The notes beneath the pieces were generated by a model that was not told the DNA's origin, searched no databases, and worked only from the letters and a program-made list of their open reading frames with translations. A stretch of 64,000 nt of DNA, taken from contig CAZEDM010000011.1 in the NCBI GenBank assembly GCA_964511075.1, positions 1-64,000 on the forward strand. The letters run 5' to 3'. This stretch comes from CAZEDM01 sp964511075 (GTDB lineage Bacteria > Zixibacteria > MSB-5A5 > RBG-16-43-9). Shown here piece after piece: positions 16,020 through 25,209 of the stretch (the first letter of the stretch is position 1; every line of letters starts with the position of its first letter). The position numbers and the translations under genes are program-made.

Positions 16020-16101
16020 TCTCCCTTGATGGGAGGGATAAAGGGAGGGTGAGATTTTTTTAATTCCTCCTCTCCTATCCCTCTCCCACGAGGGGAGAGG
16101 G
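16020..16101. repeat. Tandem family B palindromes between atpA and atpG
   Basis: The first hairpin is TCTCCCTTGATGGGAGGGA (16020-16038). The second is a near-perfect CCCTCTCCC / GGGGAGAGGG stem with an ACGA loop (16079-16101). Both are in the transcribed atp operon spacer and could affect mRNA stability or processing between atpA and atpG. Confidence 0.65.
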
Positions 16102-16126
16102 AACTAAAATCCAATGAATCGAGCAA

Positions 16127-17647
16127 CTAAGATTGATTCTTAGACAAAAACTCCTGTTTGAATTTCCTGATGGCTTCATTTAGCTTGTTCTCAGTAGCCT
16201 CATTTAGCTCTTTGGTCTGTGATATAGAATGTCCTACATCCGGATATTGAGATTCCATAAATTTATGAAATTCGATCTCAAAGAGTTTTACCTGGTCCAG
16301 GTTCAGATCGTCTAAGTAACCATGGGTGGCTACATATATGATCATCACCTGCTTTTCCAGGGGCATGGGCTGGAACTGCAGCTGTTTAAGGATCTCTACT
16401 GTCTTCTCCCCCCGAATTAGCTGCGCCCTGGTGGCTTCATCCAGTTCCGAGCCGAACTGGGCAAAAGAGGCTAACTCACGGTATTGAGCTAAATCCAGTC
16501 TGAGCCTGCCGGCTACTTTTCTCATTGCCTTAGCCTGGGCTTTTCCACCCACACGGGATACGGAGATACCCACATTTATCGCTGGCCTGACCCCGGCGTA
16601 GAAGAGATCAGCCTCCAGGTAAATTTGTCCATCTGTGATGGAGATAACGTTGGTGGGGATATAGGCCGAGACATCCCCGGCCTGGGTCTCGATTACAGGC
16701 AGGGCAGTCAACGAGCCTCCTCCTAAATCATCCCTTAGTTTAGCAGCCCTTTCCAGAAGCCTGGAGTGCAGGTAGAATATATCCCCCGGATATGCTTCCC
16801 GGCCGGGCGGTCTTCTTAGAAGCAGTGAAAGCTGTCTGTAAGCCTGGGCATGCTTGGATAGATCATCATAGACCACCACCACGTGTTTTTTATTATATAA
16901 AAATTCTTCGCCCATAGCGCAGCCGGCATAGGGGGCGATGTACTGTAAGGGAGCCGGGTCCGTGGCAGGAGCTGCCACCACCGTGGTGTACTCCATAGCC
17001 TTGTAATCCTCGAATATCTTTACCACCTGGGCGATGGTTGAGGCTTTCTGTCCTATTGCCACATAAATGCAATGGATGTCAGAGTCCTTCTGGTTTATTA
17101 TGGTATCTATGGCTAAGGCGGTTTTTCCGGTCTGACGATCGCCGATAATTAACTCTCTCTGGCCTCGGCCAATCGGGATCATAGAATCGATAGCCTTAAG
17201 TCCGGTCTGAACGGGTTCCTTTACCGGCTGTCTCTGCACCACATTGGGAGCTTTTCCCTCTATGGGCCTGAATTTCTCAGTGACTACCGGTCCCTTACCA
17301 TCCAGGGGCTGGCCCAGGGCATTGACCACCCTGCCGATTAAAGCTTCGCCCACAGGAACTGAGGCGATCCTGCCGGTTCTTTTGACGATGTCGCCTTCTT
17401 TTATACTCTGATCCGATCCGAAGATGGCAGCACCGACATTGTCCTCCTCTAAATTTAAGATCACCCCGATTATATCATTGGGGAACTGGATAAGCTCGCT
17501 CATCATGGCATCCTCCAGCCCCCAGATGCGTGCTATTCCGTCTCCCACCTGTAGGACGACCCCCACGCTTTCCATCTCCAGCTTGGTCTTATACTTCTCT
17601 ATCTCTTTCTGTATTATCTGGCTGACCTCTTCTGGTCTCAAAGGCAT
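16127..17647 (-). CDS. atpA: F1Fo ATP synthase subunit alpha
   Basis: This 506-residue protein is full length, with P-loop GDRQTGKT (169-176), a YAGCAMGEEF segment and the conserved RPAINVGISVSRVGGKAQ region containing the arginine finger. It provides the non-catalytic nucleotide sites and the arginine finger for the beta sites. A 17-bp gap separates it from atpH. Confidence 0.98.
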   Translation of the reverse strand: MPLRPEEVSQIIQKEIEKYKTKLEMESVGVVLQVGDGIARIWGLEDAMMSELIQFPNDIIGVILNLEEDNVGAAIFGSDQSIKEGDIVKRTGRIASVPVGEALIGRVVNALGQPLDGKGPVVTEKFRPIEGKAPNVVQRQPVKEPVQTGLKAIDSMIPIGRGQRELIIGDRQTGKTALAIDTIINQKDSDIHCIYVAIGQKASTIAQVVKIFEDYKAMEYTTVVAAPATDPAPLQYIAPYAGCAMGEEFLYNKKHVVVVYDDLSKHAQAYRQLSLLLRRPPGREAYPGDIFYLHSRLLERAAKLRDDLGGGSLTALPVIETQAGDVSAYIPTNVISITDGQIYLEADLFYAGVRPAINVGISVSRVGGKAQAKAMRKVAGRLRLDLAQYRELASFAQFGSELDEATRAQLIRGEKTVEILKQLQFQPMPLEKQVMIIYVATHGYLDDLNLDQVKLFEIEFHKFMESQYPDVGHSISQTKELNEATENKLNEAIRKFKQEFLSKNQS

Positions 17648-17664
17648 AGCTACTCCTTACGATT

Positions 17665-18210
17665 TTAAACTTTCAGGCTTAAAAGGTCTTCTCTCAGTTT
17701 ACACAGCTCCGAGCTGATGCTGTTTTCAATTATCTGGTTGCCTATTATCACCCTTATACCGCCGATCAGGCTGGGGTCGGTCTGGAAGACTAGCTCGACA
17801 TTTTTACCGGTTATTTTCTGCAGTTTTTCCTTCAGGGGTAAGGCAAGCTCATCCTCTATAGGTGAGGCTGTAGTTACCCTGGCCTCGACGATTCCCAGTT
17901 TTTCCTTTAGTAGTTTCTCATAATGTACGGCTATTTCGGAGATCTGCTGAAAACGGTCCTTTTCCAGAAGGAAGAGAAGAAATTGCAGGAGAAGCTCAGA
18001 GATTTTGTCCCTGAGGGTTTGCTGAAGCATTTTGGTCTTCTCCTCCTTGGCTATCTGAGGAGCCTCAAGAAATGCTCTCAGCTCCTCGTTCTTCCCCCAG
18101 AGCCCGGACAGGAGAATGAGATTCTCCTGAACCTGGTCGGTCAAATCAGCGGACTCTGCTGCGCTGAAAAGGGCAAGGGCATATCTTTTGCCAACCATCT
18201 GGTCGGTCAT
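17665..18210 (-). CDS. atpH: F1Fo ATP synthase subunit delta (OSCP)
   Basis: This 181-residue protein has the family pattern: KRYALALFSAAE at the N-terminus, a helical N-domain, and a C-terminal segment PSLIGGIRVIIGNQIIENSI. It holds the peripheral stalk to the top of the F1 head. The start overlaps the atpF stop by four bases (ATGA), so translation is likely coupled. Confidence 0.95.
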   Translation of the reverse strand: MTDQMVGKRYALALFSAAESADLTDQVQENLILLSGLWGKNEELRAFLEAPQIAKEEKTKMLQQTLRDKISELLLQFLLFLLEKDRFQQISEIAVHYEKLLKEKLGIVEARVTTASPIEDELALPLKEKLQKITGKNVELVFQTDPSLIGGIRVIIGNQIIENSISSELCKLREDLLSLKV

Positions 18211-18692
18211 TCTATTTTCTCCAATTCCTCAATGAAATCCCGGATGAGCTTCCTGTCCTTCTCCTGGTCAAACTTCTCCTGGATGATCTTCCGTGCAGCC
18301 TGCAGGCTCAGATTGACCATATCGTTTTTTAACTGGACCTTGGCCTTCTCCACTTCCCTCTGGATCTCCTCCTTCGAACGGTTCATAATCTCCAGGCCTT
18401 CTTTCCGGGCATTCTCCTTGATCTGGTTTGCCATCTCCTGGCCCTCCTTAGCTGCCTCCAGGATCTTCTGTCGAGCCAATGCCTCGATATCTTTGAGCTT
18501 ATCCTCATATTCAGAAGTCAGTTTGTTCAAACCCTTCCTCTCATCATCCAACTTGTCGAATTCAGATTTTATCTTGAAGCGGCGCTCCTCCAATATTCCC
18601 AAAAGCGGTTTCCAGGCAAATTTCTTGAGGATGAATAAAGCTATAAGAAAGCCGATTATCTGGGTGATGACCTGCCCAAGTTCTAAATTCAT
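18207..18692 (-). CDS. atpF: F1Fo ATP synthase subunit b
   Basis: This 161-residue protein has one N-terminal membrane helix (VITQIIGFLIALFILKKF) followed by a long charged helix with the FAWKPLLGILEERR junction typical of subunit b. It dimerises to form the peripheral stalk. Only one b gene is present, without a b' paralogue, as in non-photosynthetic bacteria. Confidence 0.95.
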   Translation of the reverse strand: MNLELGQVITQIIGFLIALFILKKFAWKPLLGILEERRFKIKSEFDKLDDERKGLNKLTSEYEDKLKDIEALARQKILEAAKEGQEMANQIKENARKEGLEIMNRSKEEIQREVEKAKVQLKNDMVNLSLQAARKIIQEKFDQEKDRKLIRDFIEELEKIE

Positions 18693-18742
18693 TTATCTAC
18701 CTCTTATAAAAGGTAATCTGTTTAAAAATTCTCAGCTGCTGT

Positions 18743-18976
18743 TCAAGCTATTTTCCCAGACAGGATAAATACCGCCACCAGTGCATAAATGGTCAGGGCC
18801 TCCAGAAGAGCACAGCCGATGATCATTCCCACCTGGATCTTACCTGCAGCTTCGGGCTGTCTTCCCATTGCCTCCAGTGCCGCGGAGACAGCCCTTCCCA
18901 GGCCAAGGGCTGAGCCGAAGGCAGCTATAGCTAACCCGAAAGGTAAGGCTAAAGCTAAGGCAGTTTGATAAGTCAT
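18743..18976 (-). CDS. atpE: F1Fo ATP synthase subunit c
   Basis: This 77-residue protein is a two-helix hairpin with the GSALGLGRAVSAALEAMGRQPEA first helix and loop, and the ion-binding glutamate in ALLEALTIYALVA. The helix-1 glutamine and the E-S/T pair of sodium-binding c subunits are absent; the EALTIY arrangement is that of proton-type rings. This suggests a proton-coupled enzyme, although selectivity cannot be proven from sequence. Good AGGAGG-like spacing precedes the ATG. Confidence 0.96.
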   Translation of the reverse strand: MTYQTALALALPFGLAIAAFGSALGLGRAVSAALEAMGRQPEAAGKIQVGMIIGCALLEALTIYALVAVFILSGKIA

Positions 18977-19014
18977 AGTTCCTCCTCTTTTAAAAGAGAG
19001 TTTAAGTTTTATAG

Positions 19015-19851
19015 TTAATGTTTTTCCTCATCATGAGGTAGCATCAGTAAAAAGTATATGGTGGAGAGCAGGGTAAAAACCAGCGCCTGTATGGTCCCGG
19101 TAAGCAAAGCTAAGAAGATAAACGGTATCTGCAGAGGTATACCTACAGGCAGATGCGAAAAGCTAAAAGCCAGAACACCCAGCCCCACGAAAACCGCTAT
19201 GAGTATATCCTCGCCGGTGATGTTCCCGAAAAGTCGCAAGGAAAGGCTCAAGGGTTTTGCCAGCTCTCCCACGATATGAATGGGCAGGTTTATGGGAACC
19301 AATACCCAGGTGATAACATCCCTGGGATTTCCCGCTAAATGATCAAGATAACCTATAACTCCCAAGCTTTTAATTCCGGTGAATTGAACATATAAGAACA
19401 CACAGATAGCCAAGGCAGCCGTGGTGTTGAGGGAAGAAGAGGGTGACTTCATCCCAGGGACCAAACCCAAGAAGTTCATGCAAAGGATATAAATGAACAG
19501 GGTGCCCAGGAAAGGGGTGAATCTTCTGCCTCTTGGTCCTAAAATTCCGCAGAAGAAATCATCCAGGCTCTCCACCACCATTTCCATAAAATTCTGCAAT
19601 TTGCCTGGCAGAAGAGTCCTTCTTCTGGAGGAAAAATAAGCTAAAAGTCCCAGGATCAGAATGATTATCAAGGAGAAAACCACATTCTCCCAGACATGTA
19701 GAAAATGAACTAAAGCCGCTTTGCCGTATTTAGCGTAGAGCAGGGTTATGAAATTGGGTAGCTCTGGTGCACCTTCCTGAGCTACCTCTTTACTGGCATG
19801 TTCTCCTGCGGTCTCGATTGACAGCAGGAGCGTATTTAGATATCGTAGCAT
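19015..19851 (-). CDS. atpB: F1Fo ATP synthase subunit a
   Basis: This 278-residue membrane protein has the key arginine in LSLSLRLFGNITGEDILI and the conserved NLPIHIVGELAKP segment. It forms the ion half-channels next to the c ring. It is longer at the N-terminus than the E. coli protein by some 40 residues that look periplasmic. Its ATG is two bases from the atpI stop. Confidence 0.95.
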   Translation of the reverse strand: MLRYLNTLLLSIETAGEHASKEVAQEGAPELPNFITLLYAKYGKAALVHFLHVWENVVFSLIIILILGLLAYFSSRRRTLLPGKLQNFMEMVVESLDDFFCGILGPRGRRFTPFLGTLFIYILCMNFLGLVPGMKSPSSSLNTTAALAICVFLYVQFTGIKSLGVIGYLDHLAGNPRDVITWVLVPINLPIHIVGELAKPLSLSLRLFGNITGEDILIAVFVGLGVLAFSFSHLPVGIPLQIPFIFLALLTGTIQALVFTLLSTIYFLLMLPHDEEKH

Positions 19852-19853
19852 GC

Positions 19854-20279
19854 TTAATTAGTTTTAATCTGGTTATCACCTGAATTCAGATTTGAAGCTG
19901 ATTCTGCTCCTTTTGCGATTGAGGAAAAAATCAATCGGCCCAAAGCCTTTAAAAAGGTAACTGTAAATATCAGGGTGAATCCAATGACCAGACTCTCAAC
20001 GGGAAAATATCCGAGCCGGAGAAGAGCATATCCAGCAAAATAAAGCAAAGGGAATTTGACCAGAAGGATAAGGATAATCTTTACTTTATTCGGCTTCTTC
20101 AGGCTGATGGCTTCAATTATCAGCTGGGTGATGAAGAAAAAATTAAGGCATCCCCAGACGGTTCCCAACAGCAAGCCCAGCCCAAAAGGGAAACTATAAT
20201 ATACACTTATAAACAGAAAAGATAAGACCGCAACTATCAGAGAGGTTCGAATTATCCTGTATATGAATTCTATACCCAT
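19854..20279 (-). CDS. atpI: ATP synthase subunit I-like membrane protein
   Basis: This 141-residue protein has four hydrophobic segments (IIRTSLIVAVLSFLFISVYY, LGLLLGTVWGCLNFFFITQL, KIILILLVKFPLLYFAGYAL and a last one near residue 100). The WGCLNFFF segment fits the AtpI/DUF4405-like 'ATP synthase I chain' family. Such proteins help c-ring assembly or magnesium handling. Its place between atpZ and atpB supports the call. Sequence conservation in this family is low. Confidence 0.75.
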   Translation of the reverse strand: MGIEFIYRIIRTSLIVAVLSFLFISVYYSFPFGLGLLLGTVWGCLNFFFITQLIIEAISLKKPNKVKIILILLVKFPLLYFAGYALLRLGYFPVESLVIGFTLIFTVTFLKALGRLIFSSIAKGAESASNLNSGDNQIKTN

Positions 20280-20290
20280 TTGCTCTATAT

Positions 20291-20545
20291 CTAAGGACTG
20301 TTACCTTTCTCTTCTTTCTCCATATCTCTCATGGCTACTTTGACCAGGTTATAGACCTCTTTGCCCGAGGCTACAAAGCCAAAAATGAGAAATACTATCA
20401 TCAGGTAGGGCTCAGTATGAAGTCTTTTATCCAAAAAATCTCCGATGAAATATCCGATTATCGGTCCTAAAGCCAAAAGAAAAGGGATTGCGGTATAAAT
20501 CCCTGCCTGTCTAAGAGTTGAGTAGAACTTGTCTTTCTTCTCCAT
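20291..20545 (-). CDS. atpZ: AtpZ/AtpI family protein
   Basis: This protein of about 84 residues has two membrane helices. MEKKDKFYSTLRQAGIYTAI and the IGYFIGDFLDKRL loop match the AtpZ family found at the head of atp operons. The frame stays open to 20596, but a strong promoter with its -10 box at 20583-20588 lies inside that extension, so the longer start is excluded. ATG 20566 is possible, but ATG 20545 fits family length. AtpZ and AtpI together help c-ring assembly and Mg2+ or Ca2+ entry in other bacteria. Confidence 0.8.
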   Translation of the reverse strand: MEKKDKFYSTLRQAGIYTAIPFLLALGPIIGYFIGDFLDKRLHTEPYLMIVFLIFGFVASGKEVYNLVKVAMRDMEKEEKGNSP

Positions 20546-20582
20546 TATGATGTTGGTTGCCTGCATAAGCTTAGAAATAATT

Positions 20583-20610
20583 ATTATATAATTCAAACTA
20601 AAAAAGTCAA
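20583..20610 (-). promoter_or_regulatory. Promoter of the atp operon
   Basis: On the minus strand TTGACT (20610-20605), a 16-bp spacer and a perfect TATAAT (20588-20583) precede atpZ. Transcription would start near 20576 and run through all nine atp genes. It is the best sigma-70-like site upstream of the operon. Confidence 0.75.
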
Positions 20611-20707
20611 GTATTTTTAAAAATATGTAGCGGAGATCTGAAGACCCGCATATATTAAACTGTCAAAGAATAAACAGAGAGGAGCAACCCCTTCCTCGCG
20701 GTTAACT

Positions 20708-22153
20708 ATGGAGAAATCCAGTAAATATCTGCAATGTTTGCTTATAATAGTAGTAGGCACCCTGGTTTTCCTGCCAGGGCTTTTTTCCTTTTTCAATTCG
20801 GATGATTTCGTCTGGCTTAAAAATTCACAAAACTTAAGTTTAGGAACGGTCACCCATTTCTTGTTTAACTATAACCAGGTCATAAAGTTCAGACCTCTGG
20901 TTCATCTCCTCTTTCAGCTGATTTATGCTTTGTTCGGTCTGACTCCCTTTGGTTATCATTTAGTTAGCCTGGTTTTTCATCTGTTAAACGCCTGTATTTT
21001 CTATACCCTCCTGCTGAGATTCACCTCCGATAGTAAACTTTCGCTTTTCTCCTCCCTGATTTTTGTCTCCCATTTTGCCCAGGAGGAAGCCCTTCTCTGG
21101 GTCTCAGCCCTTTCCAGCCCAGTGGTTACCTTCTTTTATCTTTGTTCTATCTGGTCTTTGTGGAAATATCTGATAGATAAAAAGAACTTATTTTACTTTC
21201 TTTCAATTCTTCTGGGTTGTTTGGCTCTGCTTTCGAAGGAGGACGGAACGACTGTCTTCCTCGCGGTTTTTTTACTGATCCTCCTCAAGTCAGGGGAAAG
21301 TTATCCCTTAAAGGTCAAGAAGGCTCTGATACTTTCCCTGCCCTTTATGATCTTAACCTTTCTCTATTCGCTGGTAAGATATCTCACTGTTCCAGCAGGG
21401 ATCATGTCCAAATTCCTGACTTATAATCCAGTGGTTATAATTAAAAATATTGCCTATTTCGGAATAAGCTTTCTTTTCCCGGTCAGGCTTTTCTTTGACC
21501 TGGTAGGTTTTCAAGTGCACTCATATCTTAATAGCATAATTCAACTCAGGCTGAATAATTCCTGGGTAATACTGGTCTTATTGATCATAGGTATGGTTTT
21601 CCTCTGGCTAATTCTCTTTCTCTGGAGAAAGAAAATACGGGGCTTCAAACTAGGGCTGGTCTTTGTCCTTCTGGGAATTCTGCCCTACCTTCTGGTTAAC
21701 GGAAATGGACAGCGCTTTCTTTATTTTCCCTTATTGGGATTTTCCTTAGTCCTGGCAAGCCTGCTCCTTTCTCTCTCAGATAGATTAAAGAAGGTTAAAC
21801 TCGCAAATCTTTTGCTGATCTCTATACTGGTATTTAATGGATTAACAATTTATGAGCGGAGCAGCTGGTGGAGGAAAGCGGGGACGGTCTGCAGGGAGGT
21901 CATAAATCAGAGCGGACAGATAGTCTCCTCTTTCCCTGCAGGTTCGGAAGTTTATTTTGCCAATCTCCCCCCCAGGATGAATGGAGCCTATACTTTTCAT
22001 ACCGGCTTTGAAGAGGCGATTAGTCTTTTTCATCCTCAGGTCGGAGTGAAAGTCAATGATTTAGGACAGCTCGGTACCGGGGAGCTGCGGGATTTGAAAG
22101 ACAGCTCAAAAGATATATATGTTTATCAGAATAAAAGATTCGAGAAACTGTAG
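20708..22153 (+). CDS. GT-C-like polytopic membrane protein, probable glycosyltransferase
   Basis: This 481-residue protein has about eleven membrane helices. After the first helix comes SFFNSDDFVWL: an acidic DD pair in the first outer loop, as in GT-C glycosyltransferases that use lipid-phosphate sugars. The later FRPLVHLLF, LLSKEDGTTV and PYLLVNGNGQRFLYFP segments resemble the PMT/TMTC-like mannosyltransferase group. It may glycosylate a secreted protein or cell-surface glycan outside the inner membrane. It is transcribed away from the atp operon and converges with the pilS-like gene; no partner gene is adjacent. Confidence 0.65.
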   Translation: MEKSSKYLQCLLIIVVGTLVFLPGLFSFFNSDDFVWLKNSQNLSLGTVTHFLFNYNQVIKFRPLVHLLFQLIYALFGLTPFGYHLVSLVFHLLNACIFYTLLLRFTSDSKLSLFSSLIFVSHFAQEEALLWVSALSSPVVTFFYLCSIWSLWKYLIDKKNLFYFLSILLGCLALLSKEDGTTVFLAVFLLILLKSGESYPLKVKKALILSLPFMILTFLYSLVRYLTVPAGIMSKFLTYNPVVIIKNIAYFGISFLFPVRLFFDLVGFQVHSYLNSIIQLRLNNSWVILVLLIIGMVFLWLILFLWRKKIRGFKLGLVFVLLGILPYLLVNGNGQRFLYFPLLGFSLVLASLLLSLSDRLKKVKLANLLLISILVFNGLTIYERSSWWRKAGTVCREVINQSGQIVSSFPAGSEVYFANLPPRMNGAYTFHTGFEEAISLFHPQVGVKVNDLGQLGTGELRDLKDSSKDIYVYQNKRFEKL

Positions 22154-22182
22154 GTACTAGATTTGTGCGGGATACTTTTTCT

Positions 22183-23913
22183 CTACACCATCTGGCACAC
22201 CTGTTTTTTTACCCCGTGATACCTTTGCAGATATAGTATGAAGGCAGTCCCCTGCTCCAATTTGCTCCTGCATTCTATCTTGCCGTTCAGATTATTGATT
22301 ATCCTCTGCACGATAGCCAGGCCCAGGCCTGTTCCGTTCTTCTTGTTAGAATAAAAGGGGAGAAACGCTTTTTCCATTTGCTCCTCGGTCATTCCTTTAC
22401 CCTGGTCGATTATAGCCAGGTGGACATAGAGGTCCTCGGCAAGACCTTCCTTTTTGTAATCTGAAATCTTTTCAAGGTCAGAAGGCAACGTGGTGATCAG
22501 AAGCTCATTTCCTTTTTCCTCCATAGCCTCCAGGGCATTGACCAGAAGATTCAGAAGCAGCTGGCTGAGCTGGGTCTCCTCCGCTAATATATTGATGGGA
22601 GATTCGTCCAGCCTTTTTCTTATGTTTATCCTTTCCTGATAGGAAGGGTGTTTCCTTACGATCTCGATGACCTCATCCACGATCCTTTTCAATTCCACCT
22701 TGCCCAGGGAAGTTTCTCCTAATTTGGCGTATCGCAGGAATTCCTTCAGGATTATATTCAGACGGTTGCTCTCCTTGATAATAAGGTCCAGAAGCTTTTG
22801 ATTCTCCTCCTCCAGGGTAAGCTCGCTTTTCAGGACCTCCACCGAGCCGGATATGGAGGCAAGCGGGTTTCTTATCTCGTGAGCTATCCCGGCGGAAAGC
22901 TCGCCCACTGCGGCCAGCCGGTCCTGCAAACGCATTTTCTCCTCGATCTTCTTGGCTTCGCTCAAGTCCTGAAAAACGGCAATCACTCCCCTTTTTCTGC
23001 TGTTCTTTCCCTTGAGGATAGAGGTGCTTATTCCCAAAGGTAGTTTTTTCCCCAGGCAATTCTGGATATATAGCTCACTGCGGGAATCCGTCTGTTCAGA
23101 GCTTAAAGCCTGTTCCAGCTTCTCGCACAACCCGGGCATGTTTTTTTGGAAGATCTGGGCAAAGCTCTTGCCTTTCAGTTCCCTGGCTGAATATCCTAAG
23201 ATCTCCTCAGCGGTTTTGTTATAGTATATGATCCTGCCCAGAGTATCGATGGTTATAAGGCCACTGTGCATATGCTGCAGGATGTCATCGGTGTCCATTC
23301 TGATCCTATCCAGTTCCAGGGAGGCGAGGAAGAGCTCCCGCCCTTTGGTTTTTAATCGCTCAGCCAAATATCCGCTCAGGAAAGCTATCAGGTAAAAAGA
23401 GCAGAGGTAGAGGAATATCCGGTAAAAATCCTGATCCTCCAAGAGATAGATATTCTTCAACCAGTTCACCGAAAAGAGATTTTCAAAGGCAAAGAGATTA
23501 CCCCAGATGATGGTAGAGGAATACCCCAGACTGGCTAAGGTGGCTATTATCAATGCGCCGGCTAAATTGTAAAGCAAACTGGCAGATACGATGGTCAGGA
23601 AGAAGAAGATGGCAAAGGGACTTTCCGCCCTGCCGCTTGCAGCCATTATTCCAGTTTCAACTAATATCTCCAAGGTCAGTTGAAAGGGGATTACCATCTT
23701 AAACAGAAGTTCCGAGTTAAAACGTTCCTTGAGGAGGAGCGAAACCAATAAAGCCAGAGTAGCGAGACTATAGCCAAAGAAAGGGATGGAAAGTTCTTTA
23801 GAGAGTTTGAAGTATAAGACCACTACCAGAAAGAGAAAGAGGTAGATGACCAGACGGAATAAAAAAGGCAGAGTTAACTTAACAGGCTGCTTGGCTCTTT
23901 TTCGTAAAGGCAT
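22183..23913 (-). CDS. PilS/NtrB-like membrane sensor histidine kinase
   Basis: This 576-residue protein has six N-terminal membrane helices (about 15-185), a PAS domain (about 205-320, with HMHSGLITIDTLGRIIYYN), a HisKA domain with phospho-acceptor His345 in AHEIRNPLASISG, and a HATPase domain with N, G1 (IDQGKGM) and G2 (GTGLGLAIVQR) boxes. Six helices plus PAS plus NtrB-type kinase is the PilS layout. It lies downstream of pilC, separated by an intrinsic terminator. The cognate PilR regulator is not in the window. The name is based on architecture and neighbours. Confidence 0.8.
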   Translation of the reverse strand: MPLRKRAKQPVKLTLPFLFRLVIYLFLFLVVVLYFKLSKELSIPFFGYSLATLALLVSLLLKERFNSELLFKMVIPFQLTLEILVETGIMAASGRAESPFAIFFFLTIVSASLLYNLAGALIIATLASLGYSSTIIWGNLFAFENLFSVNWLKNIYLLEDQDFYRIFLYLCSFYLIAFLSGYLAERLKTKGRELFLASLELDRIRMDTDDILQHMHSGLITIDTLGRIIYYNKTAEEILGYSARELKGKSFAQIFQKNMPGLCEKLEQALSSEQTDSRSELYIQNCLGKKLPLGISTSILKGKNSRKRGVIAVFQDLSEAKKIEEKMRLQDRLAAVGELSAGIAHEIRNPLASISGSVEVLKSELTLEEENQKLLDLIIKESNRLNIILKEFLRYAKLGETSLGKVELKRIVDEVIEIVRKHPSYQERINIRKRLDESPINILAEETQLSQLLLNLLVNALEAMEEKGNELLITTLPSDLEKISDYKKEGLAEDLYVHLAIIDQGKGMTEEQMEKAFLPFYSNKKNGTGLGLAIVQRIINNLNGKIECRSKLEQGTAFILYLQRYHGVKKQVCQMV

Positions 23914-23920
23914 CTTGGAT

Positions 23921-23946
23921 TAAAAAACCCCGGGCATGACCGGGGT
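23921..23946 (-). terminator. Intrinsic terminator between pilC and the PilS-like kinase
   Basis: Read on the minus strand, ACCCCGG and CCGGGGT pair around a 6-base loop and are followed by six T residues. It sits in the 65-bp gap, so most transcription of pilT-pilC should end before the kinase gene. Confidence 0.75.
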
Positions 23947-23978
23947 AGTTATAGATTATCTGAAAAATGTTTGTCCTG

Positions 23979-25181
23979 TTATCCGATCTTGCCTATGATA
24001 TCGAACATAGGCAGATACATAGATATAAGAATGCCTCCAACTATAACACCCATAAAGACTATTACCACCGGCTCTATGATGGAGGTTAGGGCTGAGACGG
24101 CTGCATCCACTTCCTCCTCATAGAAGTCCGCAATCTTGTTTAACATATCATCCAGGCCACCGGTTTTCTCTCCCACCGAGATCATCTGGGTAACCATAGG
24201 GGGAAATACCCCGGTTTCCTTTAGAGGCTGAGTTATAGTTTCACCCTCGGCGATGGAGAGAACCGATCTCTTGATAGCGTTCTGAATGACCTTATTACCC
24301 GCGGTCTTGGCTGTGATCTCCAGAGCGTCCAGGATGGATACTCCAGAGGAGATCAGGGTTCCCAGGGTACGGGTAAATCTGGAGATAGCACTTTTCCTTA
24401 AGAGGTCGCCAATTAGGGGAAACTTCAAAAGCAGTTTATCCATGAGTAGGTGCCCCTGTTCAGTGCGAAAGTAGAACCTCAGACCTATAGCTGACAGGAT
24501 CAGGAAGATCAGACCGGTTATCAGGTTACTTCTCAGGAAACTACTTAGGCCCAAAACAAATTTGGTGGGCCCAGGCAGTTCTGCACCGACTCCGGCAAAC
24601 ATCCTGGCGAAAACCGGGACGATGAATGTGAGCATAACAAAGGTCACGAAAATGGCTACGATGAAAATCACCGAGGGATAAATCAATGCACCTCTCACTT
24701 TACGTCTGAGCGCATCAGCTTTTTCACGATAGGCAGCTAATCTCAGAAGGATGGAGTCCAAAGCTCCTCCGATCTCACCTGCATCCACCATATTCACGTA
24801 GAGGTCGTCGAAGATCTTCTTGTGCCTGGATAAGGCCTCGGCCAGGGTTGTGCCCGATTGGACGCTCTCCTTGACCTGTCCGACTACTTTCCTCAGCTCC
24901 GCTGAGTCGCTCTGTTGAGCTAATATCTCCAGACATTGAACCATAGGGAGTCCAGCGCCGATCATTGTGGCGAACTGGCGGGTGAACCTGGAGATCTGGA
25001 CCTTCTTAACTCTTTTACTGCCAAAGCTGAGTTTGATACTGGAGGGCTTTCTTATCACCGAGGTCACCAGGATCTTGTTGCCGCGCAGAAGCTTCTCCAG
25101 ATCATTTCGATCCTTGGCCTTTAGTTCTCCGGAGATAGTCGTGCCCGCTAACGTTTTCCCTTTGTATTCAAATATAGGCAA
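23979..25181 (-). CDS. pilC: Type IV pilus inner-membrane platform protein PilC
   Basis: This 400-residue protein has two T2SSF domains (about 65-190 and 270-395). The first includes RFTRQFATMIGAGLPMVQCLEIL and the second RFTRTLGTLISSGVSILDALEI. Membrane helices follow each domain and the C-terminus is VIVGGILISMYLPMFDIIGKIG. It is the platform on which PilB and PilT act. It follows pilT by 28 bp, and the two are clearly an operon. Confidence 0.94.
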   Translation of the reverse strand: MPIFEYKGKTLAGTTISGELKAKDRNDLEKLLRGNKILVTSVIRKPSSIKLSFGSKRVKKVQISRFTRQFATMIGAGLPMVQCLEILAQQSDSAELRKVVGQVKESVQSGTTLAEALSRHKKIFDDLYVNMVDAGEIGGALDSILLRLAAYREKADALRRKVRGALIYPSVIFIVAIFVTFVMLTFIVPVFARMFAGVGAELPGPTKFVLGLSSFLRSNLITGLIFLILSAIGLRFYFRTEQGHLLMDKLLLKFPLIGDLLRKSAISRFTRTLGTLISSGVSILDALEITAKTAGNKVIQNAIKRSVLSIAEGETITQPLKETGVFPPMVTQMISVGEKTGGLDDMLNKIADFYEEEVDAAVSALTSIIEPVVIVFMGVIVGGILISMYLPMFDIIGKIG

Positions 25182-25209
25182 TTTAATCCTCCTTTTAAAT
25201 CAGTAAAAA

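Noticed and set aside
20546..20596. Upstream extension of atpZ (MNYIIII...)
   Set aside because: It would start upstream of the -10 box of the operon promoter, so it would not be in the mRNA.
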